Below, one piece after another: positions 1 to 9,841 of a stretch of DNA of 64,000 nt. The DNA is from Prinsepia uniflora. Lineage: Eukaryota; Streptophyta; Magnoliopsida; Rosales; Rosaceae. The notes below the pieces were generated by a model. The model saw nothing but the letters and a program-made list of their open reading frames with translations. It did not search any database and was not told the DNA's origin. A program made the position numbers and the translations under genes. The first letter of the stretch is position 1. Every line of letters begins with the position of its first letter. The DNA is taken from NCBI GenBank assembly GCA_032719365.1, contig CM064867.1, positions 44,479,651 to 44,543,650 on the forward strand, read 5' to 3'.

Positions 1-334
1 CGGACTCAGGACGTCGAGACCTACCTATCGGTCCTTGAGTCGCATGAAAATTAATTGTCAAACTAAAAGTCAACATTTTCGCCCGTGAAGTCTAACTTAC
101 GGTAATGCCCCTGAACTTCCGATAGTCATAACTTTTTCCCTGATTGTCCGAAATGGACGTGCCACCTGTCTATGAACTCGTGTCGTCCCGAACTACGTCA
201 CGGTCATTGGTCAAAGTCCATTTGACCCACCAATCAAAAAGTCAACAATTTGGTCATACCATTCGTAAGGGTAAAAACATCAATTCACATATTAAATTAC
301 AATATTAAAATCCTCGAATTTCCGGGGTGTTACA
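1..334 (-). repeat. 3' LTR of element A, partial
   Basis: Aligns base for base with 16537-16870, with seven substitutions and no gaps. It ends on the plus strand with GTGTTACA, which is TGTAACAC at the sense start of the LTR. The rest lies left of the window. Confidence 0.93.
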
Positions 335-347
335 ACCTTCCCCCCTT
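335..347 (-). other. Polypurine tract of element A
   Basis: On the minus strand the purine run AAGGGGGGAAGGT directly precedes TGTAAC of the 3' LTR. This is the standard site for plus-strand DNA priming. The GAAATTTCTT-type sequence just upstream is shared in variant form with B, F, H and L. Confidence 0.88.
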
Positions 348-368
348 AAGAAATTTCGTCCCGAAATT

Positions 369-1088
369 TCAAAGAAACAAATGAGGAAATTGATCTCGCA
401 TCTGAGCCTCAGGCTCCCATGTGGCTTCTTCCACATTCTGGTTTCTCCAGAGAATCTTCACGAGAGGGATCGTCTTCCGACGTAGTACCTTGTCCTTCCG
501 ATCCAAGATCTGTACTGGTTGTTCTTCAAAGCTCAAATCCTCCCGTAGTTCGACAAGTTGTTCCCCCAGTACATGCGAAGCATCATGTACGTACTTCCGC
601 AGCATCGATATGTGGAAAACATCGTGAACTCTAGATAGTTCTGGAGGTAGTGCCAATCTGTATGCAACTCTGCCAATCCTTTCCACGATCTCGTAAGGTC
701 CGATAAAACGCGGACTCAGTTTCCCCCGTCGGCCAAAACGGATAATTCCTTTCCACGGAGATAACTTCAGGAAGACAAAATCTCCCACTTCAAATTCCAA
801 GTCTCGAATCCGTCGATCGGCATAACTCTTTTGGCGATCCTGTGCCGCCTTTAATCTTTCCTTGATAACTCGAACAGTTTCCATGGTTAAGTCCATCAAT
901 TCCGGCCCTACAGCTGCTCGTTCTCCTATCTCCGTCCAGCAGATAGGTGTCCTGCACTGTTGACCATACAGTGCCTCATAAGGTGCCATCCCGATGCTTG
1001 TCTGATAGCTGTTGTTGTAAGCGAATTCCATCAATGGCAAATGAGTATCCCAAGAGTCCTGAAACTGTAGTACACATGACCTCATCAT
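369..1088 (-). CDS. Integrase C-terminus and chromodomain-like tail of element A pol
   Basis: 239 residues that complete the A polyprotein. Residues 1-60 are the end of the integrase core (LMEFAYNNSYQTS and YGQQCRTPICW are typical of plant gypsy elements). The GPY/F module is at about 130-148 (GPYEIVERIGRVAYRLALP). A chromodomain-like tail covers about 192-239, with VKILWRNQNVEEATWEPE. Chromovirus tails of this kind are thought to steer integration to marked chromatin. The frame is the same as that of the upstream RT-integrase ORF. The two are separated only by a TAG at 1101-1103 and four codons, so this is the 3' part of one broken gene and the ATG at 1088 is unlikely to be a real start. Confidence 0.9.
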   Translation of the reverse strand: MMRSCVLQFQDSWDTHLPLMEFAYNNSYQTSIGMAPYEALYGQQCRTPICWTEIGERAAVGPELMDLTMETVRVIKERLKAAQDRQKSYADRRIRDLEFEVGDFVFLKLSPWKGIIRFGRRGKLSPRFIGPYEIVERIGRVAYRLALPPELSRVHDVFHISMLRKYVHDASHVLGEQLVELREDLSFEEQPVQILDRKDKVLRRKTIPLVKILWRNQNVEEATWEPEAQMRDQFPHLFL

Positions 1089-1100
1089 GTCCTCCAGGGT

Positions 1101-3344
1101 CTAAATGGTCCGTTCAGACTGACCATCGGTCTGTGGATGGAACGCAGTACTGAAACGTAGGGTTGTTCCCAAAGTAGCTTGCAAACTCCGCCAGAACCTA
1201 GAAGTGAAACGCGGATCACGATCGGACACGATCGATTCCGGCGTACCATGCAATCGTATGATTTCCTTCACAAACAACTGAGCCAGACGGTTAGGTTTAT
1301 AGGTCTCCTGAACTGGCAGAAAATGAGCTGACTTGGTTAGCCGGTCCACGATCACCCATACTCCATCAACTCCACTCTGAGTCCTCGGTAACTTAAAGAC
1401 GAAGTCCATGGTGATGTGATCCCACTTCCACTCGGGAATAGGAAGTGGCTGCATAGCCCCATAAGGTCTCTGCCGTTCCTCCTTAACCTGCTGACAGGTT
1501 AAGCATCTGCTCACGAATTCTTCAATATCCTTCTTCATTCCTGGCCACCAATAATGGTTCCGGAGGGTACGGTACATCTTTGTACCTCCCGGATGCATAG
1601 CATAGGCCGAACTATGGGCCTCCTCAAGAATCTCGGTCTGTATCTCTGCCACTACAGGTACACACAAACGGCCCAACTTAACCAGCGCCCCATCATCCCG
1701 GATAGTAAAATCCTGTCTTCCATCCGCATCAACTTCAATTCTGTAAATACAGAGTATCGGATCCTGAAGTTGTGCTTCGATAATCCGATCAATCAGTACA
1801 GGTCGTACATGGAAGCTGGCCAACAAAGCTCCATGCCCATCCGTACCTAAAATAACTCCCGCCTTCCGGAGTTCCACCAGCACAGGAAGATACACCATCC
1901 CCAGGTGTGCAATAGATCCCGCTGACTTCCTACTGAGTGCATCAGCCACCACATTGGCCTTACCCGGATGGTACTCGATCGTACAGTCATAATCTTTCAG
2001 CAGCTCCAACCATCTCCGTTGTCTCATGTTAAGCTCCTTCTGAGTGAAAAGGTATTTAAGACTCTGGTGGTCAGTGTATATCCGACACGTTGCGCCGAAC
2101 AGGTAATGTCTCCATATTTTTAGAGCATGAACCACCGCTGCCAACTCCAAATCATGGGTTGGATAGTTCAACTCATGAGTCTTCAGCTGCCGGGATGCAT
2201 ATGCGATAACCTTGCCAGTTTGCATCAACACGCAGCCCAGACCTTGCAGTGAAGCGTCACTAAAGACCACGAATTCTCCACTGTCATCCGGCAATGCAAG
2301 GACAGGTGCAGTGGTCAATCGATCTTTCAATTCTTGAAAACTCCGATCACACTGCTCGTCCCAAATAAACTTTACTCCCTTCCGAGTCAGACGAGTCAAT
2401 GGTGCAGCAATTTTGGAGAAACCCTCCACGAATCTCCGGTAGTAACCTGCTAATCCAACGAAATTCCGCACCTCGGTCACTGTTGTCGGTCTAGCCCAGT
2501 TAGTCACCGCTTCTGTTTTCTGGGGATCCACGCAAATCCCATCCGTCGATATCACGTGTCCCAGAAAACCAATACTGTTCAGCCAAAACTGACACTTGCC
2601 CAGCTTGGCGTACAACTGTTCCTGTCTCAGCTTCTCCAAGATCAATCGTAGGTGTTCCTCATGTGCGCGGGCACTCCTCGAGTATACCAAGATATCATCG
2701 ATGAACACAATTACGAACCTATCCAGGTAGGGTCGGAAGACCCGGTTCATCAGATCCATGAATGCTGCTGGAGCATTCGTCAACCCAAAAGGCATAACCA
2801 GGAACTCGTAGTGTCCATAACGGGTTCGAAAAGAAGTTTTTGGAATATCCTCCTCCGAAATCCTCAATTGGTGATACCCAGACCGCAAATCAATTTTCGA
2901 GAAGCACTGAGCTCCCCGCAACTGGTCAAAAAGGTCATCGATCCTGGGTAGATGATACTGGTTCCTCAATGTCACCTTGTTGAGTTGTCGATAGTCAATA
3001 CACAAACGGAGACTTCCCTCCTTCTTCTTTACGAACAACACCGGTGCTCCCCACGGTGAAGTACTCGGTCGGACATATCCCAAATCCACCAACTCCTGCA
3101 ATTGAGTCTTGAGTTCTCGTAACTCGGCCGGCGCCATCCGGTATGGTGCCTGGGATATAGGTCGGGTACCAGGGAGTAGTTCAATAGTAAACTCAATCTC
3201 CCGCGATGGCAGTAATCCAGGTAAGTCTTCTGGGAACACATCTGGAAACTCACGCACCACCGGTATCTCGTCGATACCCGGTGACACGACCCATCCCAAT
3301 CCCCCCGGGATTACCATGGACTGTGTCATGCTCCCGTCTGACAA
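1101..3344 (-). CDS. Reverse transcriptase-RNase H-integrase of element A, broken at both ends
   Basis: 747-residue reading frame. Residues 1-21 come from the LTR of inserted element B; native sequence starts near residue 22. The RT fingers and palm include SPWGAPVLFVKKK (95-108) and the active site FIDD (214-217). RNase H acidic residues are seen in FSDAS (362), DLE (400), YTDHQ (425) and VADALSR (468). The integrase HHCC zinc finger uses H577, H584, C614 and C617, and the core D647, D708 and E744 have DD35E spacing. The frame ends in TAG straight after QSERTI, where relatives normally have CAG (Gln), and continues in frame at 369-1088. All catalytic residues look intact. The initiating codon is TTG within foreign LTR, so it is probably never used. 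Confidence 0.93.
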   Translation of the reverse strand: MSDGSMTQSMVIPGGLGWVVSPGIDEIPVVREFPDVFPEDLPGLLPSREIEFTIELLPGTRPISQAPYRMAPAELRELKTQLQELVDLGYVRPSTSPWGAPVLFVKKKEGSLRLCIDYRQLNKVTLRNQYHLPRIDDLFDQLRGAQCFSKIDLRSGYHQLRISEEDIPKTSFRTRYGHYEFLVMPFGLTNAPAAFMDLMNRVFRPYLDRFVIVFIDDILVYSRSARAHEEHLRLILEKLRQEQLYAKLGKCQFWLNSIGFLGHVISTDGICVDPQKTEAVTNWARPTTVTEVRNFVGLAGYYRRFVEGFSKIAAPLTRLTRKGVKFIWDEQCDRSFQELKDRLTTAPVLALPDDSGEFVVFSDASLQGLGCVLMQTGKVIAYASRQLKTHELNYPTHDLELAAVVHALKIWRHYLFGATCRIYTDHQSLKYLFTQKELNMRQRRWLELLKDYDCTIEYHPGKANVVADALSRKSAGSIAHLGMVYLPVLVELRKAGVILGTDGHGALLASFHVRPVLIDRIIEAQLQDPILCIYRIEVDADGRQDFTIRDDGALVKLGRLCVPVVAEIQTEILEEAHSSAYAMHPGGTKMYRTLRNHYWWPGMKKDIEEFVSRCLTCQQVKEERQRPYGAMQPLPIPEWKWDHITMDFVFKLPRTQSGVDGVWVIVDRLTKSAHFLPVQETYKPNRLAQLFVKEIIRLHGTPESIVSDRDPRFTSRFWRSLQATLGTTLRFSTAFHPQTDGQSERTI
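3277..3281. repeat. Left target-site flank of element B (CCCGG)
   Basis: The five bases before B are CCCGG; the five after it (12636-12640) are CCCGA. Four of five match, as expected for a 5-bp duplication with one later transition. Counting the site once brings the protease frame into register with the RT frame. Confidence 0.7.
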
Positions 3345-3356
3345 GAGGTGTCAGAC
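3336..3356 (-). promoter_or_regulatory. Conserved terminal hairpin of the B LTR
   Basis: GTCTGACA, five bases, TGTCAGAC: a perfect 8-bp stem near the sense 3' end of the LTR. The same hairpin recurs at 9896-9916, 48530-48550, 56481-56501 and 62128-62148. The function is unknown; a role in 3'-end formation or strand transfer is possible. Confidence 0.6.
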
Positions 3357-5938
3357 AAGGGATAACCTGTTGCCACTGCCCAACCGGGCTTCCAGACTGC
3401 GTAAGGATCGATGGAGGAGGTGTATGATGTCCCAGTCTCTACTGCAGTCGCATCCGGAATCAACCTGAAGGGCATTAAAAATAAAAGCTGTGAGTGGATG
3501 AAAATAAACAAGTCTGTTAAAAACATTTATAAGACATTTATGCCCCTCAGTAAAATCATATGCATGCACCAAAAACCAATAATCCCATATTTATTTTGAA
3601 ATAACCATTAGGGCCTTAGCCCGGAAACCAAAGCATAGTTTCAAATTCCAAAAGTCAATCCAAGAGTTATTTCGTCAATCCAGTAATATTCATTTATTAT
3701 TTTTCCATCTCCGGCATCCATGATGCCTAGCGTCCTAGACGCTTGACGTTCCAGACGTCATATCTCACGGTATTAAGCAACACGTGCTGCCCGGGGTCTC
3801 ACCGGGTCCATATCTCTGACATCCCCGATGGCTGACGTCCATGACGTCTAGCAATCCTGCTCCTGGATCACTATACGGTCTGGTAGCTCCGTACAATGAG
3901 CCCTCGCAGGCAATGCACAGTCACTTCCCCAGTGTCCCCGACACTTGGAGGAGACCAGGATATATATATATATCCTCATATCGAGATGGTTTTATGGAAC
4001 ACATTTTATTATTCATTTCCAAAATATCACAAGGGCCCTGCCCCAAATTTCCATAAAACCGTCATAAGTCCAAATAGTTGATTTAAATCCAAAATCGTTT
4101 ATTCAATTCCATTTTAGGGTCCCCGACCCGAAATCGCATATATAAATCAACTGTGCCCCTGGCCCGATTTCATAAGTCAATTGGGCCCCTGGTCCGATTT
4201 CACAAGTTAACTGGACCCCTGGCCCGATTTTACTTTATCAAATCTGTAACCGTTTCATGAAATCATATCCATCCATATTTATGGAAATCAGTGCAAATAT
4301 AGAAAACCTCGATTCACGTGCAAACACGTAAATCGCCTCGAAATGCGTGAAAACATATAAATTCATTGATATCCAAAATAAATCATATAATCACAATTAT
4401 AACAATCATGAAACAGTTATGCATGCATCGAATTTATAAAACCAATTTCCACTCACAGACCGTTTAACCGAGCGCCTCGATACGCGTGCCAAAGGCCTTC
4501 CCGGGCCACACGGCTAACACCGGGACTCCCAATCCTGTCCAAATCACATTAGAGGGTGACTAACCTCCACATTAACATCCCATTAAAGTCCCGTAATTTT
4601 CCCGAATTTTTAAGTATTTTTAAACTGGATTTAAAACCTTCGGACATCCCGAAAAATGTCGAGACGGTGTCCGATCGACACGAAACCAATCCCAAAATGT
4701 TTGTTACATTGTATAGGATAAAAGTCATGTTGACCTTACCTCGAGATTCGTGCCCACGCGCCGTCACGCGCCGCCGTGAGTGGCTGCGCGTGAAAGCCAC
4801 GCGCCTGCTACAGTGACTGCTACAGTCCCCATCTTCACCCGTTTGTCTGATAAACGGGTTGGAAAGCCCGCGATAGGATCCGGTTCAATCACACCCAATT
4901 CAATCCGTTCTTGATCCTATAACAATCATCAACCAACCAATTCCAGTTCTGTGACATCGATTAACATCAACCAATCCATAATCGTGCCAACAACCCGTGA
5001 TCACCCAAAATGGGTCGATCACTAAAACTCCACCAATCCTCAACCATTTCCAAATTAACTTCACAAGAAGCTTATAAGGATTAATACGAACCAATTCACA
5101 TGATTAATTGAACACGACGTTACCTCAATCACCACGACTCAAGCTTGAGTTTTCCAACCGTCCACCTCGTCCGTTCACGGCCCTAGGAGCCCCAAAGCTT
5201 GCCCCATTTGATCTGGTTCGACACGTTGAAGTTCCAGGAAGCTCAATCCATCATCAATTAGGCTTGGGCTGGCCTAAAACTAGAAATTTGCATTTGAATT
5301 TCCCAGAAACCAGTTTCGGGTTTTCAGAGAAATCCACCACCATAAACACTCCATTCCTTTCATTCTCAATCACAGAGTAAACCTCTCGACTCACTCTCAA
5401 TTTTAACAATCCAAATCAGTCCTTAAAAGCACCCAAAACCGTCCTCAATCGACTGTGCAAAGTTCCCCTGCACTGACCCGAAACCATTAAACAAACCAGT
5501 GCCCATGTCCTTGTAATCGATTTCCAGCACAATACATGTGCAATCACACCCCACACTGTCCCAATTCAGTCATTAAATTGATAAACAAACCATGGGATCG
5601 ATCGCACAAACATTCCACCTCACGGCCAGTTCAATGAAACAGTGCCCCCGTGTGAAATTACAATTCTGCCCTTGTGCAGAAAATTACCAAAATGCCCCTC
5701 ACGCGTCCTGACCTGTAACTCGGTCATACGGACTCCGATTGATGCGTGCCGTCTGTCTACGAACTCAGGGCATCGAGACCTTCCTAACGGTCCTCGGTCC
5801 TCGGCCATCAGACCTCCCGATCAAAAAGTCAACAATTCCCCCTTATTACATTCAAATTACGAAAACGCCCATGAACTTCCGTACATCATAACTTTCACCA
5901 CGAACGTCGGAATCGAACGTGCCACCTGTCTATGAACT

Positions 5939-5962
5939 CGTGACGTCCCGAACTACGTCACG
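5939..5962. promoter_or_regulatory. TGACGT inverted repeat in the LTR (bZIP-site-like)
   Basis: CGTGACGT, eight bases, ACGTCACG: perfect 8-bp arms containing TGACGT cores, which plant TGA-type bZIP factors are known to bind. It lies about 170-200 bp inside the sense start of the LTR. Identical copies are at 12441-12464, 16715-16738, 23818-23841 and 27051-27074, and a plus-sense version is at 59970-59993. Confidence 0.55.
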
Positions 5963-6133
5963 GTCATCGGTAAAAGCCCGTTTGACCATCCGAATTAAAA
6001 GTCAACGTTTTGCCCACGCCTAGGGGCAAAACGGTCATTTTGCACAATTCGTCCGAAATCGCCCAACTAATCCCAGATTAGTAAATCACAATTAAATATT
6101 ATTAAATCCCGATATTCGGGACGGGTCGTTACA

Positions 6134-6146
6134 ACCTTCCCTCCTT
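6134..6146 (-). other. Polypurine tract of element B
   Basis: Sense AAGGAGGGAAGGT directly before the 3' LTR, identical to the L tract at 59780-59792. Confidence 0.85.
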
Positions 6147-9100
6147 AAAGAATTTCGTCCTCGAAATTACCAACAACCTTATTCCACAAACACCTCGTGG
6201 AAAACAATTCGATCACACATCTGTGTACACTTGTACACCCACATACTGGGACAACACCAGCCTCGCTTGTACCCAGACATCCCATCATAGTCATACGTCA
6301 TAATCAACAACACTCGACCACCTCGAGTGGAATTGATCACCTGATCCGCGATAAAATCGCTCAACTATTAAGCTGACTCATTCAGCCAAACAGTTCCCTT
6401 CCATTGCCAATATATCCTTACATTTGCTCCCATTGGGGGTCACCAAATCTCATTTGTCAGTCCACGCTGACACCACCAGTCAAACTGTCACCGCAAAGCT
6501 TTACCACCCTAGTAAAGCCCCAACCATCTGTCCGTCAGTGACAATACCACGTACTACATCACTCTCGATGTAGCGCAAGATCAACCACATGATCTCAATT
6601 GGCAGGGCAAGCCCATTCCTGCGACACAAATCAATCTCAATGTCCATAATCGCCGACTCCCTCAGCAACCCAAGACGCTGGGAAATCACGGTGTGATCAA
6701 GTCACACAAGGCTACTCGTGGTTACTCTGACCACCAATTCACTCATCATGAGTGTACGTATACCGTCAACTTACTCCATCAAGTGGTGTAACTGGAACAC
6801 ATGGAATACCCGCCCAGCAGTGATCACACATCACAATACTAGGGTTCCACTAGCCAACCGTGGCTAAGAGCACCTGCTCATACAATCCCTGAACCCGACA
6901 AAATCACTCTGCTTGGCGCACAGTATCCACTGTCCAGTCCGCCACACAGCCAAACCAATGATATCGGAACCAAGCCGATTACCAACACGTTTAATCACAC
7001 ACCACGGGTACATCCCATGTACCGCCATTAGGCACCATTCAGCCTAACTAGCATCAATCCTCGTACAACGTACCCTGTACGTACATCAATCTATCAATCC
7101 GCCTACAACCACCTAGGTCGTAGCCAAAATGGAGTACATTTGCCCAAACCATCATGAGACAAAACGAGCTCCACCCGTCATCTAGTTCCAATTCCGAATC
7201 CAAATTCGCAATTTCGTAAGAAATCCCGAACCCGAACCCAGACATCATATTTTTAATCCATTTCCAAATCGGAATCCGAAATCATTACTCCGTAAGCTAG
7301 CATTGGAATAATCATTCCGTACCCAAATCCAGTAATCCATTTTCGAGCTTCGCAATCGAATCCTGAATCTTCACCCAGAAATTCGATTCCAAAACCCAAA
7401 ATCTCATTTACGTCCACCCAGACGTAACATAACCGATCCTATCGATTACCTGCTCAAAACACTCGATTGACTTCATAGGGAAGCCAATCCCAATATTCAC
7501 ACGTCAAAGGTTGACAAAATCCGACCACTTCGGAAACCTACTCAACCGAGTAACAACCATATGGACTTCACTCCGAAAAGAAGTTCAGTCCCGTCATTTA
7601 TGACTCATATACCAAGGTAAGAGTGATAAACTCTCATCCAATTTGGATCATCACGATCACGACCTAGATCCATCACTACGTCATCGGACAAGTAACATCA
7701 CGATCCTAGATCGTCACTATGCCCAAAGTCGAAAACATCACAAATCAGATCCACCTAGGATCCACACATGCTCACATAGCTAACAATCCATCTGAAAGCT
7801 GATCGTAGGGTCTTACACCCTCATTGAATCATTCGCCAAATTTCCCTTGGTGGAAAGATGACCTCGCATTTCACCACCAAATCCAAAATCATACACAACA
7901 TCTTGTGTCCAATGACCCAAGGCCAAACATGGGTCCACCTACCAATACACGCTCAACGTACTGGTAACAACAATCATCATCTGCCACGGCAGAAATAAGA
8001 AGTCAACCCCAATGACTTCGGAATACCAAACACCGATGTGGAAACGAGCACTCCTCTCGTCTCCCAATCACAACTCTCCCCGAATCGGGAGTTCCAACCA
8101 TGTTGGAAACAGACATGCTCCCAATGAGATGTCAAGTCCAACCACTGGACTGCCCATGTCCATACCTCACTTGGACCACCACGTGTCCAAAATCAATTCA
8201 TTACTCGGACCTCACGTCCGCCAATAATCATGTACGCACACACCCCGATTCCGAACGGGATATCTGCAATTTTGCCTGAATGTGCATACCATACTGCCTC
8301 CGTCTCACATCTCAACCTAAACAGGTTCAATCCTCAGGTTCCAAGTGATTCGCAATCACAAAATCACACGTCAATACCACGAATGGTTTCCCTGACTTTT
8401 CCAATTTCAATAATTTCCTTGTACCCTCTGGGGATATAAGCAGTACACAAACTTACCAATCTCGGAGTTGACAACAACTCCCCAAATCCACTGATTCTTA
8501 TGACGTAGGGGACATCATCCCTAGATTCCTCAAGTTTCAATCATACCATTTTATCCGTTCATCACTTGTCATCATAAATCGGTTGGGACTTATCCCAACA
8601 CGACACAACCTCCACTGGATCCATCCAGTCCATGACTCAACCACCACTGAGTCGCAGATACCAATCATATGTCCATCAGGACAGAGTCACACCCCAACTG
8701 GTGGCTCATCGTCATCACAATCACCGACACCGGTACCAGCACCAGTGCTAGTACCAGCACCACGCACTATCATCAACACTAGTATCCGTACACAGGCATC
8801 CATACTAGTATTGGCATAAAAGTACCAACATACCAACATCCATACATAGCACACGAACATCCACACTAGCACACGAACATCCATGCTAGCACACTGTGTG
8901 CAAAGTTGTTACCCTGGATCTCCGTTCATTCCGAACGACGATCCCGTAACACCACTCGTACCCCACGACTATGGGTACCTCCAATTTGACCATCCACACA
9001 TCAGGATAATGAACGTTCCTTGAACATCCCCTGATCCCCAAGTGTCAAAACCACACTAAATATCCTCGATAGCCAGTTATCTCGACACAACTGTCGACCA

Positions 9101-9827
9101 ACAGTCATTGTTGTCAAGATCCGTATCCACACATCATACTACCATTCGATCGCACACGGAAATCCACATCATATCTCGTAACCGCATCCGTGGATCGAAT
9201 CCCATAATCCTGACTAGACTCACTTGATTCATCCACATGGTCATCCACGACCTCAGCCGCTCGCCGCAGCACAAGTTCTCATTGAAAGTTCACCTTCCGG
9301 TCCATCAATTATAAATTAGGGTTCCAAAATCACACCCTAGGGTTCCACCGAACGCAACTGCCTTCTGCAGTAAAATCCACAACCTGACCGACCCAGCGGT
9401 CCTGACATCGTATAGACGTCCAATCCAATCCAATCGTCAACTCAACGTGGGTTCCATCGTGGGTTCCACCCCGAAGGTCATCGGCTAACTCCGATGCACC
9501 AACACCCCGTACACTAGCCAACACTACCAGGGTCCAAAACATAGACCAATACTCAACTGAGTTTCATATTTCCATAACATTATTCAAATGGGGTTCCCTG
9601 AACCTGGCTGTGCCCAGTAGCACAACCGTCCATCATCACGTGACCGAACCGACGGTCCCACATTACCAGTTAATCGAATACAACCCACTTGGGTTGAATC
9701 GCATCAATGCACGGCGTATCGGGCCACACACACCCAATCCACCTAAACTATCTATCAGGTTGACAACGGAACTGCAGCCCAAAGAGACATCACACCCTCG
9801 TCCTTCGCGCACAAAAGAGTAAAACCT
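6147..9827 (-). other. Non-coding interior of element B, rich in short inverted repeats
   Basis: No protein homology in any frame. The sequence is a near-continuous series of short perfect inverted repeats with different arms, for example AGTCCAaccacTGGACT (8135-8151), GGAGTTgacaacAACTCC (8464-8481) and GTTGGGActtaTCCCAAC (8582-8599). The first part after the PBS (sense; 9748-9801) matches the leaders of H, L and the last interior. The rest is recognisably related to the L interior. Confidence 0.8.
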
Positions 9828-9839
9828 GCTCTGATACCA
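9828..9839 (-). other. Primer-binding site of element B (tRNA-iMet)
   Basis: Plus GCTCTGATACCA, sense TGGTATCAGAGC, two bases from the 5' LTR. It is complementary to the 3' end of plant initiator-Met tRNA. Confidence 0.92.
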
Positions 9840-9841
9840 CT

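Larger units (their letters stand above)
3282..6133 (-). repeat. 3' LTR of element B
   Basis: Near-identical to 9842-12635. It keeps about 70 bp (from 4018-4025 to 4088-4095) that the right copy has lost between two TCCAAAAT direct repeats. It contains the shared LTR modules: GTCTGACA hairpin (3336-3356), GGGCCCCTGGCCC-type 34-bp repeats (4141-4230), CCACTCACAGACCG (about 4450), the GC-rich CACGCGC inverted repeat (about 4755-4805) and the TGACGT inverted repeat (5939-5962). Confidence 0.92.
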
